Part shown: positions 48,440 to 58,932 of the stretch, piece by piece | How the letters are laid out: every line of letters begins with the position of its first letter | How positions within the stretch are numbered: the stretch's first letter is position 1 | Assembly (NCBI GenBank): GCA_951804985.1 | Contig: OX638133.1 | Location: 9,010,501 to 9,074,500, forward strand | DNA from: Dryomyza anilis | Taxonomy: Eukaryota; Arthropoda; Insecta; Diptera; Dryomyzidae | DNA length: 64,000 nucleotides | Direction of reading: 5' to 3' | Notes under the pieces: generated by a model | Told to the model about the DNA's origin: nothing | Database searches by the model: none | Seen by the model: only the letters and a program-made list of their open reading frames with translations | Position numbers and translations under genes: made by a program

Positions 48440-48680
48440 AGAATCTCTGGATTTTGTCTATCAAAATATTGTCTATCAAAAATATGATGGAAATCTGTCT
48501 TTAAAATACAAAAAAACAATACATTTATCTGCTTGTTTTGCGGAAATGTGTCAAAAATATTCCTGAAAAATGCAAGATATTTTTTCTTGGTAGTTTATCC
48601 AAATTTATGGAATTTTAAAGGCAGACGACTTCCGATATATTTTGAGGATGGACATACAATAGGCAGCTTTCTCTGCCTAA
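48440..48680. repeat. Dispersed repeat fragment
   Basis: TATTCCTGAAAAATGCAAG, TTTATGGAATTTTAAAGGCAG and ACTTCCGATATATTTTG match the 38.8-kb family in loose order. Confidence 0.45.
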
Positions 48681-49872
48681 AGTTTATTGTTATCTTATTA
48701 TTTTCAAAATTAAAAAAAAAATGTTTTTTGTAAAAAAAAAAAAAAATTATATGTTTGGTATTTCTTGTACAATCGGATTTCATAATCAGCCCAATTCTTA
48801 ATGAATACTTCCACAAATATTTGAAAAAAATTGTTTGCAGAAAAAAAAAGCTTTGTATTGAATTTACATACACTTTTTCAAATCTTTTTTTTTAACTCTC
48901 CGAGGCGTTCCGGCCCAAGTTTTTATACTAGCATATGACTAAATATATTTAGTTATCGATTCTAGTGTGTTTTGCAATAACCACGATTAGCTATGCAAGT
49001 TGCATCCTATTTACAAAAAAGTTTTTTTCGAAATATTTCATAATTTGCTACTTTTGTCGCCGAATGTCGAACTTAAAAATTAAAATTTTTAGTAATTTTT
49101 TAAAGTAAATAAGAAACACATGATTTTAGCTATAATACGTCAAAATTTCAATGTAAAAACTTAACAAGAAGTAATTTAAATTAAATTTTAAAAAAAGTAT
49201 TCAAAAAAATATTAAAATTAACAAAAAAAAAAAATCAAAAAAGAGCACACTTTGGACTGATATTATGATTGCACAAAAAAAAAATTCAAATTGATGAAAT
49301 TTTTGTTTCGGCTCAAATGCGCGCCTTAGATCAACTGTGCGTTGGTTCAAATGTTCGACCAGAAATTTATATATTTTTATAATATGAAAATATGATGTGC
49401 ACTTGTATTTCAAATGCAAATAAAACCGTAAACGAATTGATCTAAAAAAAACTGTTTTCACACAAATTATCAGAATGTCCCTAGTTTCATATCGACTTTT
49501 TCCAATTTTCACATTTTTCGATTTTTGTATCACGGTGTTATATATTCTCATTTTATTTTTATAATTATTATTTATATTTTTTATATTTTTAATTATTCTT
49601 TTTATAATTATCTATTAAAGATCAATAGCAATAATTAAAAAAATTATGTCATGCTTATAAATGTTTTATGCATTAATTTGCGAAGATTTATTTTTTCATT
49701 TTCATTAACCATTTTGACTAATCATTGATAACATAAGTTGTCACATAATTCATGCTGATTCATTTAATTGCATAATTTGTATATATTATGTAAAATATGC
49801 ATATTCGCGATTTGTGTTTTTTTTAATACACACATTTTTTTATATTATATAAAAAGTTGTTTAATATTTTTT
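48681..49872. other. AT-rich DNA without visible features
   Basis: Frames at 48873-48595 and 49551-49201 (minus) have no domain. I see no gene or clear repeat. Confidence 0.4.
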
Positions 49873-50540
49873 TTATACCCTACACTAAGAGTGAAAGGGT
49901 ATATTCAGTTTGGTACGCCGTTTGTAACACCCAGAAGGAAGCATCTCCGGTATGGAAAAGTATATATATTCTTGATCAGCATGACCTCCTGAGTCGATTT
50001 AGCGATGTCCGTCTGTCCGTCTGTCTGTCTGTCCGTCTGTCTGTCCGTCTGTCTGTCTGTCTGTTGAAATCCCTAAGACTTTTAAAATTGAAGAGCTAGA
50101 TAAATGAAACTTATAACTTAGATTACTAATATACCTACGCTGTATGTGCGAAAAAATTGGCGAGATCGGTCCATTGTGACCTATGATCCGACCACTTATG
50201 TTCAAATACCTCATATAAAATGTACATATAAAGATCAATTTTTATGTATACGTGCTTAGGTAAACTTTTTTGGTCAAATATATATTGATATCATGCTCAA
50301 ATACATGATAATAATGTTTTCCGGCGAAAAGACTTGTGGTTCACAAAAAAAAAAATCGAAATTCGGTACACCTACCCATTTGTAAATATGGGTATCAAAT
50401 GAATGGAAATTCTTCAGCGATTGAATGTTTGTAGTTATTTTCAGGATTCGTATACCCTGGTGACCTATATATCACTTTGAATGGTAACCACACATATGTG
50501 TAGGGTATTTATAGTCGGCTTAGACCGACTATAATTTTGA
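49873..50540 (+). mobile_element. DINE-1/INE-1-like element (Helitron relative)
   Basis: The 5' end is a small hairpin, ATACCCT ... AGGGTAT. The core AAGTATATATATTCTTGATC, then GAGTCGATTTAGCGATG and a run of GTCCGTCTGTC units (50008-50064), is the arrangement I know from Drosophila DINE-1/INE-1. The 3' end TATTTATAGTCGGC...GACTATA is a 9-bp stem with a 6-nt loop at 50510-50533, as in that family. It is non-coding. The short frames across it are not genes. Confidence 0.75.
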
Positions 50541-51184
50541 TAATCCTAACTATCATAATTACACCTACTTTAAAATTTCCCATGTGATCTAACCTTCCCA
50601 ACTGGTTTTTATTTTTTTTTAAATTGTACCATTTAACATTTAATCTTGAATTTGTTATTCAATTTTAATAATTGAATTTATATAAAAAAATAAAAATAAA
50701 TAATAATATAAAACATTTTTTATAAAAATAAAGACGTGACAAAAACAAAACTGCTAACGTGCTATACGCTTCCCAGAAACTTCAATTTATTTGTGTGTTT
50801 TCCGGAAATATACCGCAAATATATCAAAAATAAACCAGACCTATTTTTTTGAGAAACGATTAATTGTTCAATACTAAATTGTTATTTAATTATTTTCATT
50901 ATTAATTATCATTGTATTTGTATTAAGCAGAACCAAAAGGAACTCTTGGTCACAATTTCTACAAAATTCCGATACGATATATACGTCATAATCTGTACAT
51001 AATTCCGACATCTGTTTTCAATGGAAGGTGTTTTGTTTTTTTTTTAATAAAAATTTTATAAAAAAAATATAAATGGAAACCTTTAGACCAAATTATTATA
51101 TTTCGAAAACATTTTAAAATAATTCCTTTGTAAATAATTCTATTCTCAGAAATATATAATTCCGACAACTGCATTTGGAGAAGA
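50541..51184. other. AT-rich DNA with repeat fragments
   Basis: 50755-50835 (CTATACGCTTCCCAGAAAC, TTTTCCGGAAATATACC) is a fragment of the 38.8-kb family. ATAATTCCGACATCTGTTTT near 51000 begins a direct-repeat series continued at 51156 and 51850. Confidence 0.5.
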
Positions 51185-51597
51185 CCCTAGTAGAAATTTG
51201 AAATGATCGGGTTTTCGTTGGGTAAGCCCTATTAGAGAAAATATGATCATTGCCTTTGCATGCCCTTATCATGCTTACCATGGCAGGGTTTACATTATCT
51301 AAACAGTCAATGTTCCCGATCATGGCTAGATTATTTGTTCCTCGTAACGAAATTAGCATCAGGCAATGATCGAGATTAATGAGAGAAACCCTATTATGCT
51401 CGGGCTCAGACAAGGCAATTGTCGGGTAAATATTAAAATGGGGAATTGCCCGATCAGTACATGATCATAGCCTGAGGTCAATACATGATCAGGACACTGC
51501 GTTACAAGGACATTATGGGCCTCGTCATATCCCGATCACCTCAAATAATGACATGATCACTTCATGATCATGTCCCCTACCAAAATTTCTACTAGGG
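51185..51597. mobile_element. CCCTAGTAGAAATTT inverted-repeat element
   Basis: CCCTAGTAGAAATTT at the left end is mirrored exactly at the right end (51583-51597). The interior is rich in ATGATC and TGATCATG palindromes (for example CATGATCACTTCATGATC). A diverged short relative lies at 56504-56620. It is non-coding. Superfamily unknown to me. A GA dinucleotide flanks both sides but is too short to be telling. Confidence 0.7.
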
Positions 51598-52199
51598 GAG
51601 CGAGTATTTTTTATTAAATAACTAATAAAAGTAGTAGCATATATATTTTAAACTTTGGCACTTTTGGGCCTTATAAATATATTTCAGAAAATGTTGTTAT
51701 TATATTCATTTAATCGAAATGATTAATTAGTTTAATTATTTTAATTTTAATGGTTAACGGAACACAATAAAATAATCGTAAATGTAACAAAATATTGAAA
51801 TGAATATAATTGCGATACAAAATCGCTTTGAATGTAATTCCGTCAACACATGCACATAATTCCGACACCTGTTTTTTGGGGTAGATCGTTTTGTTCTTAA
51901 AAAAAATGTAAGGTAACTTCAGGCTTTACTCACTTAGGGTCAAATTAATACATTTTTGGAAATGTTTAGCTTATTCCTTTTTAAAAACTTTTTTGTAAGA
52001 TTGATTGATGTTTGTTGCACTGACTATGATTTGAAATTTTGTAGGTTATTTTTAATTTAAAACTTAGTTTTTAATAAATTATTTTAAATATATATTTTTT
52101 CAATTTTTTCCACTCAAGTCAACTGCAACACCTGCATTGAAGCGTTTGTTGCATATAGTTGTGTTTTATCTTTTGATACAATAAAAACAATTTTTTAAA
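51598..52199. other. AT-rich DNA without visible features
   Basis: ATAATTCCGACACCTGTTTT at 51852 repeats text found on the other side of the preceding element. Otherwise nothing is recognised. Confidence 0.4.
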
Positions 52200-52935
52200 T
52201 TTCGCCACAAATTGCAACAAAATTTTGCTAGATTTTCGAGTTGTTGTTTTTTGGGTTTTTTTCTTTTAACAATTTTAACTTTTTTTGGTTCGTACAAATA
52301 TCGTGGTGTTTGAAAAGAAAGTTTTTTCTTTTATGCTATTTTGTGTGTGCAGCCGGAGCTCTTTGGTTATTTTTCAACTGCTACTCTTATTCTTCTTCTG
52401 CTACTGCCTCTCCCTCTTCTTCTTCTTCTTTAGCTGTATTTTCTGTGTTATTTGCTCTGCGCTGATTATTCACTTTGTACAACACTCACACATACACACA
52501 CCTATAGGCCAATTAACACACACACGCACACATACACTTTAAATGCGGATACAAACACACGTTCAAAACACTAATGCTGACGTCCGATCGACGGTTGGGT
52601 GACGTCGGTTACGAGCACAAAACGCAGTCACTTCTTCTTCTTGATGTCGTTACTATGTTGCAACAAACGAATTACACAAAACTTTGCTTTCGCCGCGCAA
52701 ACGTTACGACGATGTACACGCGAAGACGGTTCGTAAAAAACTGTTGGCTCCAAGCGCGACTCAAAGACGTGATGGTCGTCGGCTGTGAGTTGGTAGCTCG
52801 GTGCTTCGGTTTGGCTAAGAAAGTGAGGTGAATTTGTGTTCAGGTGAGGTGAGAGCGATCGAAGAATGTGCGTATAAAATCGAAGAAGAGTACAAAAAAA
52901 AGAGCGCAAAAGTAAAAAGACAGACAACTCTATTA
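52200..52935 (-). promoter_or_regulatory. Candidate promoter and 5'UTR on the minus strand
   Basis: This is the longest unique, GC-richer block of the right half. Read on the minus strand it has the look of a fly 5' end: TCGATCGGACGTCAGCATTA with an initiator-like TCAGCA near 52580, then long GTGTGTGTG text, AAGAAGAAGAAGAGG and an A-rich leader with ACAACAACTCGAAAATC. No long coding frame is present on that strand. A donor cannot be fixed (AAGTGAGTAA near 51933 and TGTGTGAGTG near 52490 are options). It could serve the signal-peptide exon at 33 kb, but this is inference. Confidence 0.35.
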
Positions 52936-53323
52936 TTCAATCAGTCTATATAAAATAAGCTTTTGTTAAACGAGAAGCTTTTGCAGATTTATGCTGTAGA
53001 ATTGCTAAAAATTTTAATGGACGGACAATTATTAATTTAAAAAAAAAAACGAAAAAATCTTCAATTCTATTTCAAGACTTAATAAAAACAAAAACTTTAC
53101 CGTTAACATTTCGTAGTGATTTTAGAAAATAAAACCAGCATGGAAGGTTAGATTATATGGGAAATGACAGTTGGTGTAATGAAATGACTATGAATTATAA
53201 AAGATATCGTCAGACGAAGCCGTAAATTCTCTCGTAGACTTTTTTTAAGGGTATTTGTACAAAAATGAACGGATTGCAGGTCAATAGTCAATCGATCACG
53301 CCCCTTTACAATACCCGGTAACG
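52936..53323. other. AT-rich DNA without visible features
   Basis: Nothing recognised before the nested transposons. Confidence 0.35.
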
Positions 53324-53762
53324 TACACGAAGGGAAATAAAATTTTATAACTCGAGAAAAATCCGGTTCGAATGAAAAATAGTAGAATTTGACTAATATC
53401 CATAAAATACTACTAAAATTCTAGAATTAATTATTTGAATATCAAGAAAGCAAATTACTTAGTTATCAAAAAAGTAAACAAACTGTATTCTACTTGATTT
53501 TGAGATGTTAATTTATTGATTATTAAAAACCAAAAAGAACACGCAAAATTATTGCTGTATTCTTGGCAAAAGGAACACGTGTTCATGAATCTGTTGTTTT
53601 TTCGTCGATCTTTCTTTGTCTGTTATATTCGTTCGTATGTTTTGTTTTGCGTGGTCGCCATCTGTTTGTTAGTGTGACTGTTTGTTGAAAGTAACTAAGA
53701 CCAATTTTCTAGATACTCAGACATTATGTTCTTAGGTATCAAAAAAGTAACTATGTACAATT

Positions 53763-56319
53763 GAGGAGCTCATTTCCAAAACGTGCTATATGAAACGAAC
53801 TCTGTTTTGAGTAAAAGGCAAAATACTGTTACACCATGATAGGGTCAAATTTGAACCAAAGTATCTTTTACACTTTTGATCTTTGTCATATCCTTAGTAT
53901 ATTCAAGTTTTTAAATTAATCGTTTTTGAACCGTATATGGGCCATTCCACACCAAATCGACCAGCGGTTGGAACTCATTTTCTTCGATTTCAATGAAATT
54001 TGCACAACTGATAAAGGGTATCGAGATATGCATTAATCAATTTTTTTTTATTTTTTCGCCCACTACTTCCAGAGATACAGTGTTTCAAATTTACAAAAAA
54101 TGGGCCAAAATCACTTTGGTGTGGTTGTTTATATTTCATTATCTCTTTAAGTAGAAACTACGTTGATAGCTCGTTTTAAAGCTAATAGAACAAGCTTTTA
54201 TACCAATTAAGTTGTAACTTATAAACTTGAACATGTGGCCCATGGTAATAACCCACGCACTTCAAAATGAACGACCCTTTTTAAAATTCTGAAAAAAATC
54301 ACATATTTTGATTGATTTAATATAAATGTTCATGTCAAATTTCAAGATGGTATTTTGATGGCATCATATTTTCAAAAATTATTTTTTTAAAATTTAACAT
54401 ATTTTTTTTATTGAAAAAAAAATATTTTTTTCAAAAGTAAAATTTGTAATAATTTTTCAATGATTTTGTAACTCTGATTTCGAAAATGGCGTCAGTTTCA
54501 TCAAATTGTCTCTAGTTATTGAGATATATACCATTTTTCGAAAATCGTAAAAACTATATGCCAAAATCAATATCTCAAAAACTAGATTGAATATGATAAA
54601 ACTGACTTAATTTTAGAAATCAGAGTTACATATATATTCAGGAATTATTACAACTTTTACTGTAGAAAAAAAATTTTTTTTTTCTATAAAATAAATATTA
54701 ATTTAGAAAATAATTTTTTTAAATATGATGACGACAAAATACCATCTTGAAATTTTGCATGAACATTTATAATAAATTGACGAAAACTTAGGATTTTTTT
54801 CAGTTTTAAAAAGGGTCTTTTTCAAGAACATAAATTTTGAAGTGCAAGGATAATGACCACGGACCACATGTTCTCGTTTAGCTTTAAAACGAGCCATCTA
54901 TGGAGTTTCTAGCATTTCTAGTTTAAGAGATATTTAAATATGAACAACCATACAAAAGTGATTTTTGGCAGATTTTTTGTAACTTTGAGCCACAGTATCT
55001 CTGGAAGTAGTGGGCGAAAAAAAATTTTAAAAAATTGGTCAGTACATATCTGGATACCCTTTATCAGTTGCCCAAATTTTATTGAAATCCAAAAGGTAAA
55101 ATCTCAAATTTGACTTTTTTGGTCGATTTGGTGTGGAATGGCCCATATATGTTAATAAATGCTTTCAAAATTGAAATAGCATGTTTTGGAACTGAAATCT
55201 CACATAGCATTTTTTTGGAAATAACATTTTTAAAAGATAGCTCTTTTTGGAATTCAAAACCATTTTATTCTGCGTTTGGTTCATGTTTTTTTAATAAGAA
55301 TAAGGGTAATAGAGATTTCTTATAATTATCCTCGTTCAATAATGTTATTTCCACATCAGTATTTGAGTCTTTAGTAATATTATTGACCAAATTTTTTAAT
55401 AAAATGGAATATTCTCTACATTTAAACTCATTGCTCTTTCAACAGTTTGGATGTCATTTTTTTGCTGCTTGTTCATTAACAGAGTATTTCCAATATTCAC
55501 AAAATCTTATTTCATTTCAACTCCTAGTACCTTTGAATCTGATATTTTGAATGTTTTTTTTAAATTAGAACAACAGTGTTTGTCAGACTTTGCCAAACAA
55601 AGAGTGAAATGTTTCCAGACAGACTATGTAACATATTTTTATTCTTAAAAAAAGCACTTGTTTCAATATTTTGACTTCAAGCTAGCCTACAGAAGGATTA
55701 TTTTCATATAGTTTTTTTTTTCATTGTTCTCATCAATGTCCAATAAATTGACATATATTCCAACTTTCCGCAACAAATGGTAATTTTTGGTTTTCGACAA
55801 GATATACTTAACTTGCGGCTCATAGTGCAGTTCTGATTATATAGAAAAAATATATATTTTTTAATGATGTTCAGATTTATTTTTGGCTTTATAATTATCT
55901 TTATAATTATCATTATCTGACTGATATTCTGTCCATCGGTAGAAATTAATATTTTTTATGTCGCATAAATGTATAAAAATTGCAAATATATAGTACCATA
56001 TTTGCACTTCACTATTTTAAAATCGAATAGGTATGTGGTATCTTACTTTGATTAAAAATTACGTTTTGGAAATGTAATTTTCTCCAAATAGAATGTTTTG
56101 GAAATAAAATTGTATATAGCACGTTTTGGAAATTACATTTTCGAAGAATAGAATGTTTTGGAAATAAAGTGTTATTTTAAAGTCAAATAACTTTGCAATT
56201 GGTCTACTTTGAGACCTGATTTTATTTTAACTTATTCGACTTCTAAGGACGAACAAAAGTACATAAATAACTTTTTTTCGATTTTTGACTGGATGGCAAG
56301 TTTTGGAAATGAGCTCCTC
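53763..56319. mobile_element. Nested element N1 with AATT target duplication
   Basis: The ends GAGGAGCTCATTTCCAAAAC and GTTTTGGAAATGAGCTCCTC are perfect inverses over at least 20 bp. AATT flanks both sides, and the related E1 has a single AATT at that point (GTACAATTTGTCT), so a 4-bp duplication is directly supported. The right part holds several copies of GTTTTGGAAAT (56065, 56094, 56122, 56153, 56297). Without N2 inside it, N1 is about 1.34 kb. Frames at 55110-55325 and 55451-55648 show no transposase motif. The superfamily is unknown to me. Confidence 0.82.
53934..55149. mobile_element. Doubly nested fold-back element N2, 1.2 kb
   Basis: TATATGGGCCATTCCACACC and AAATCGACC at the left recur inverted at the right. 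The two arms then stay alignable for about 550 bp each: CAACTGATAAAGGGTATC, TTTTTCGCCCACTACTTCC, CTCGTTTTAAAGCTAA and TTTCAAGATGGTATTTTG occur in both, in mirrored order. The whole element is one imperfect hairpin centred near 54550. AT-rich ends prevent reading the duplication. It has no coding frame. Confidence 0.82.
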
Positions 56320-56503
56320 AATTTGTCTGCATATACAGATGTTTTTTTTGTTAGGCTTAAATTTTATGAAGAAAACAGCAAAATTCTTACTGGATTTTAG
56401 ATTTTTTTTCCTCCGTGTAGTTATAAAAGAAATCTAAGTACCGAGTTTTATTGATTTAGCACTTCCAATTTTTATGTAATCGTGATTTTAACAAACAGAT
56501 ACC

Positions 56504-56620
56504 CCCTAGAAGAAATTTACCCTATAAGGAATTATGTACCTACATTATCATGAACATATCATGTTGGTCACGTAACTGGTCGGATTTTGAAAAGCTAACA
56601 ATAACACAATGTCTACTAGG
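56504..56620. mobile_element. Short CCCTAG-type element
   Basis: CCCTAGAAGAAATTTACCC at the left and TGTCTACTAGG at the right resemble the termini of the element at 51185-51597. The interior AACATATCATG palindromes fit too. Only about 117 bp long. Confidence 0.5.
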
Positions 56621-56734
56621 AAGACTCTGAAGGTGACACTGATCAATTTAAAAGATGGTCCGCTTTCGGGTGCAAATATTTAGCGTTCTGATTCCTTGGT
56701 TGATTTCATAACAAAAATTGTTCTAGAGTTGGGT

Positions 56735-57042
56735 TGTATCTGGAACACCCAGTATCTGGAACACCGCTCTTTTGACATTTCTCTTCAGTAAGGTTTGCCA
56801 TTTTATGATGGAAAGATATACGAATTCGAAATTCGGTAGTATATTTTAAGAATTTCGACTCGTGAATAGCAAACCTTACTGAAGAGAAATGTCAAAAGAG
56901 CGGCAAGAAATATGGCGTCGTTTGCTGTCCTTGTCGCTTTACTTTTGTAGCGTCCCTGTTGAAAAACCCTTTATATCAACTTGTCTAAAGTAAAAAAACC
57001 CTTGAAAAAACATTTGTAGCGCTCTTATTGAAAAACCCTTTA
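56735..57042. mobile_element. Mariner/IS630-derived fold-back element, left end lost
   Basis: CCGCTCTTTTGACATTTC plus TCTTCAGTAAGGTTTGC (56764-56798) reappears as a perfect inverse at 56869-56903. The left arm carries TTATGATGGAAAGATATACG, the same transposase start text as at 1.55 kb. The right side continues GGCAAGAAATATGGCGTCG to a right terminus TTGAAAAACCCTTTA at 56972. A further terminus, TAGCGCTCTTATTGAAAAAC, lies at 57018-57037. The left terminal repeat is missing, and a duplicated TATCTGGAACACC stands in its place. Confidence 0.7.
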
Positions 57043-57870
57043 GAACTATATTTAATTATACCATCTACAATTTTATGTCAAAATTAAATTAATTAAATTA
57101 ATTTTACAAACAATCGATTATAGTTATTAAAAAACTTAAATATTGACATTTAATTCCTCAATTGTTCACATCAAAGTCCAAAAAAAATTATTGGTTTAAT
57201 TTTTTTTTTTAACTGTATTTTTCGAAATTTGTTTTTAATCCATAAAATTAATGTAATATTTTTGCTCTGGGCTTTAAATTGTCGAAATTTTAATTTAATA
57301 TACGTTTGTATCAACTTTAAGAAAACACCCTGTATACAATTGGGAGTTTTAGATACACCCCTACTCTAAAACATTTGGTTTATAAAATGAAATCGGCAAC
57401 TCAACTTTAAATATTGATAGTTTTGAGATTATGGGAGTGGGGCGTATACGTAATAATGATTTAAAAAAATATATATTTAACTTTTTCTAAATTAAATCAT
57501 CGTTGTAGAACGAACAGTCAATAAATACATTTACAAAATGCCAAATATTCATTTACAAAAATCTTTAAAAATCTGTCAATTTTTATGCGAAAGACCTCAA
57601 TTTTTTTACCACATGTTAAGAAAATTTAAATCTAACAATTGATATTTCAACTTTAAAAATAAATCATTTACTTTTTATAATATCAATGAACAAACTCAAA
57701 AATTAAATAATTCTTATTGAATTTGTATTCATAGTTTTCAATTGATTTTAGCTTGATAATAGTTTTAGCAACTCTCCCAAAGCGATAAAACAAAACACTT
57801 AAAATAATCAATATTTGCTATGTGTATTTTTAGTTTAAAGTCTTCATTTTAAAGCCTCAAACAAAACTGA
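57043..57870. other. AT-rich DNA without visible features
   Basis: No gene or clear repeat found. Confidence 0.4.
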
Positions 57871-58160
57871 CAGCAACTCAATGGGCCACCAACATAGCAG
57901 CTACACAACGAACACAACAACAACAACGAATGAGCAACACATTATCACCAGCAACATAATAACAGCAGGCAGTGAAATTGGCAACACAATCCCGCCGTCT
58001 AAGAAGAGCAAGAGGAGCAGTCAACCGCGGCGGTTTAGCGAAAATGTTGGCCATCACAAAAGTGTTAAATGATGTTGGTATTTGCAGTTGTTGTGAATAA
58101 TGATAATGGATGCTGCAGAAGATGCTGTGACAGAAATATGATGCCATGATAAAACAATGA
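57871..58160. other. Unique CAA-rich island
   Basis: AACACAACAACAACAACG, then GAAGAGCAAGAGGAGCAG. Frames on both strands overlap (57881-58072 plus, 58147-57878 minus) without a domain. Confidence 0.35.
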
Positions 58161-58581
58161 GAGTGTAGTGTAGATATTAAATGAGAATGAATCTGTTTCG
58201 AGAAACAACAAAAAAAAAAAGAAACAAATGTTAATGAAAATGAAACGGAGAGACCTTGGAATTTGGATTAATTTACATAAAATATAAAATGTTTTTGAAG
58301 ATAAAGATTGACTGAGGTTTGGAATTTCCTAGGGTAAACTATATTATTTACTGCATGATTTCAAACAATACTATTTTATTTATATAATAGAACTGAGCTG
58401 GGACGAAATAAATATACTTCCACCATAGTTTCTTTAAGTATTGTAATATTGTTAAATATTTGTGTTTAACACATAAATTTATAATTTTAAAAAATAATTA
58501 ATTAGAAATAATTATACTTTTATATTTGAAATCACATTATAAATATTACAAAAAATGGGTGTTGTTGTTAAATACATGTTA
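58161..58581. other. AT-rich DNA without visible features
   Basis: Nothing recognised between the CAA island and the transposase relic. Confidence 0.35.
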
Positions 58582-58932
58582 TTAATAATGCGTGTGTCCT
58601 CCGGAGTTATTAATGACTTCTTCCTTACGTCGAGGCATTGAAGAGATTAGGTTTAAAAGCTCAAAATTGAGTATTTCTTTCCAAATTTTATTTATTTCCG
58701 AACGAAGCAACGCCAAACTATTATACTGCCTTCCCCTTGAGTAAAATTCTGTTAGCCATGATCCCCCAAAGGTTCTCTATCGGATTCAGATCTGGACTAA
58801 CCGCAGGCCAATTCATTACCTCAATGTTATTTTCATTAAACCAATTTGACACAACACCAGCGCGGTGTATTGGCGCATTATCTTGTTGGAAAATACCATT
58901 AGGTTCAGCAATGTCATCTAAAAACTGTACTA
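58582..58932 (-). pseudogene. Tc1-like transposase, C-terminal part
   Basis: The minus-strand frame has the catalytic-domain text GIFQQDNAPIHRAG, then NWPAVSPDLNPIENLWG, the second D and the DxxxxxxE region of Tc1-type DDE transposases. About 19 codons later the frame stops at GKAV. The family C-terminus resumes one base out of frame (YNSLALLRSEINKIW onwards) and ends with SMPRRKEEVI ... GGHTHY and a stop at 58582. So there is one frameshift. The N-terminal side is cut at 58933 by a MITE and resumes at 59810. It is an inactive remnant of a DNA transposon. Confidence 0.85.

Larger units (their letters stand above)
53326..56417. mobile_element. TA-flanked element (E2) interrupted by a nested insertion
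   Basis: The ends CACGAAGGGAAATAAAATT and the inverse of CACGGAGGAAAAAAAATC are each bordered by TA. The left 430 bp follows E1 (1940-3225) closely, including AAGAACACGCAAAATT and GGTATCAAAAAAGTAACT. Only about 95 bp of the right end remains after the insert. Without the insert the element would be about 0.53 kb. Confidence 0.8.

Noticed and set aside
49201..49551. 116-codon minus-strand frame
   Set aside because: Its residues come from AT-rich codons. There is no recognisable domain or splice context.
52574..52927. Overlapping frames on both strands in the 52-kb island
   Set aside because: They are mutually exclusive and without domains. The block reads better as a non-coding 5' end.
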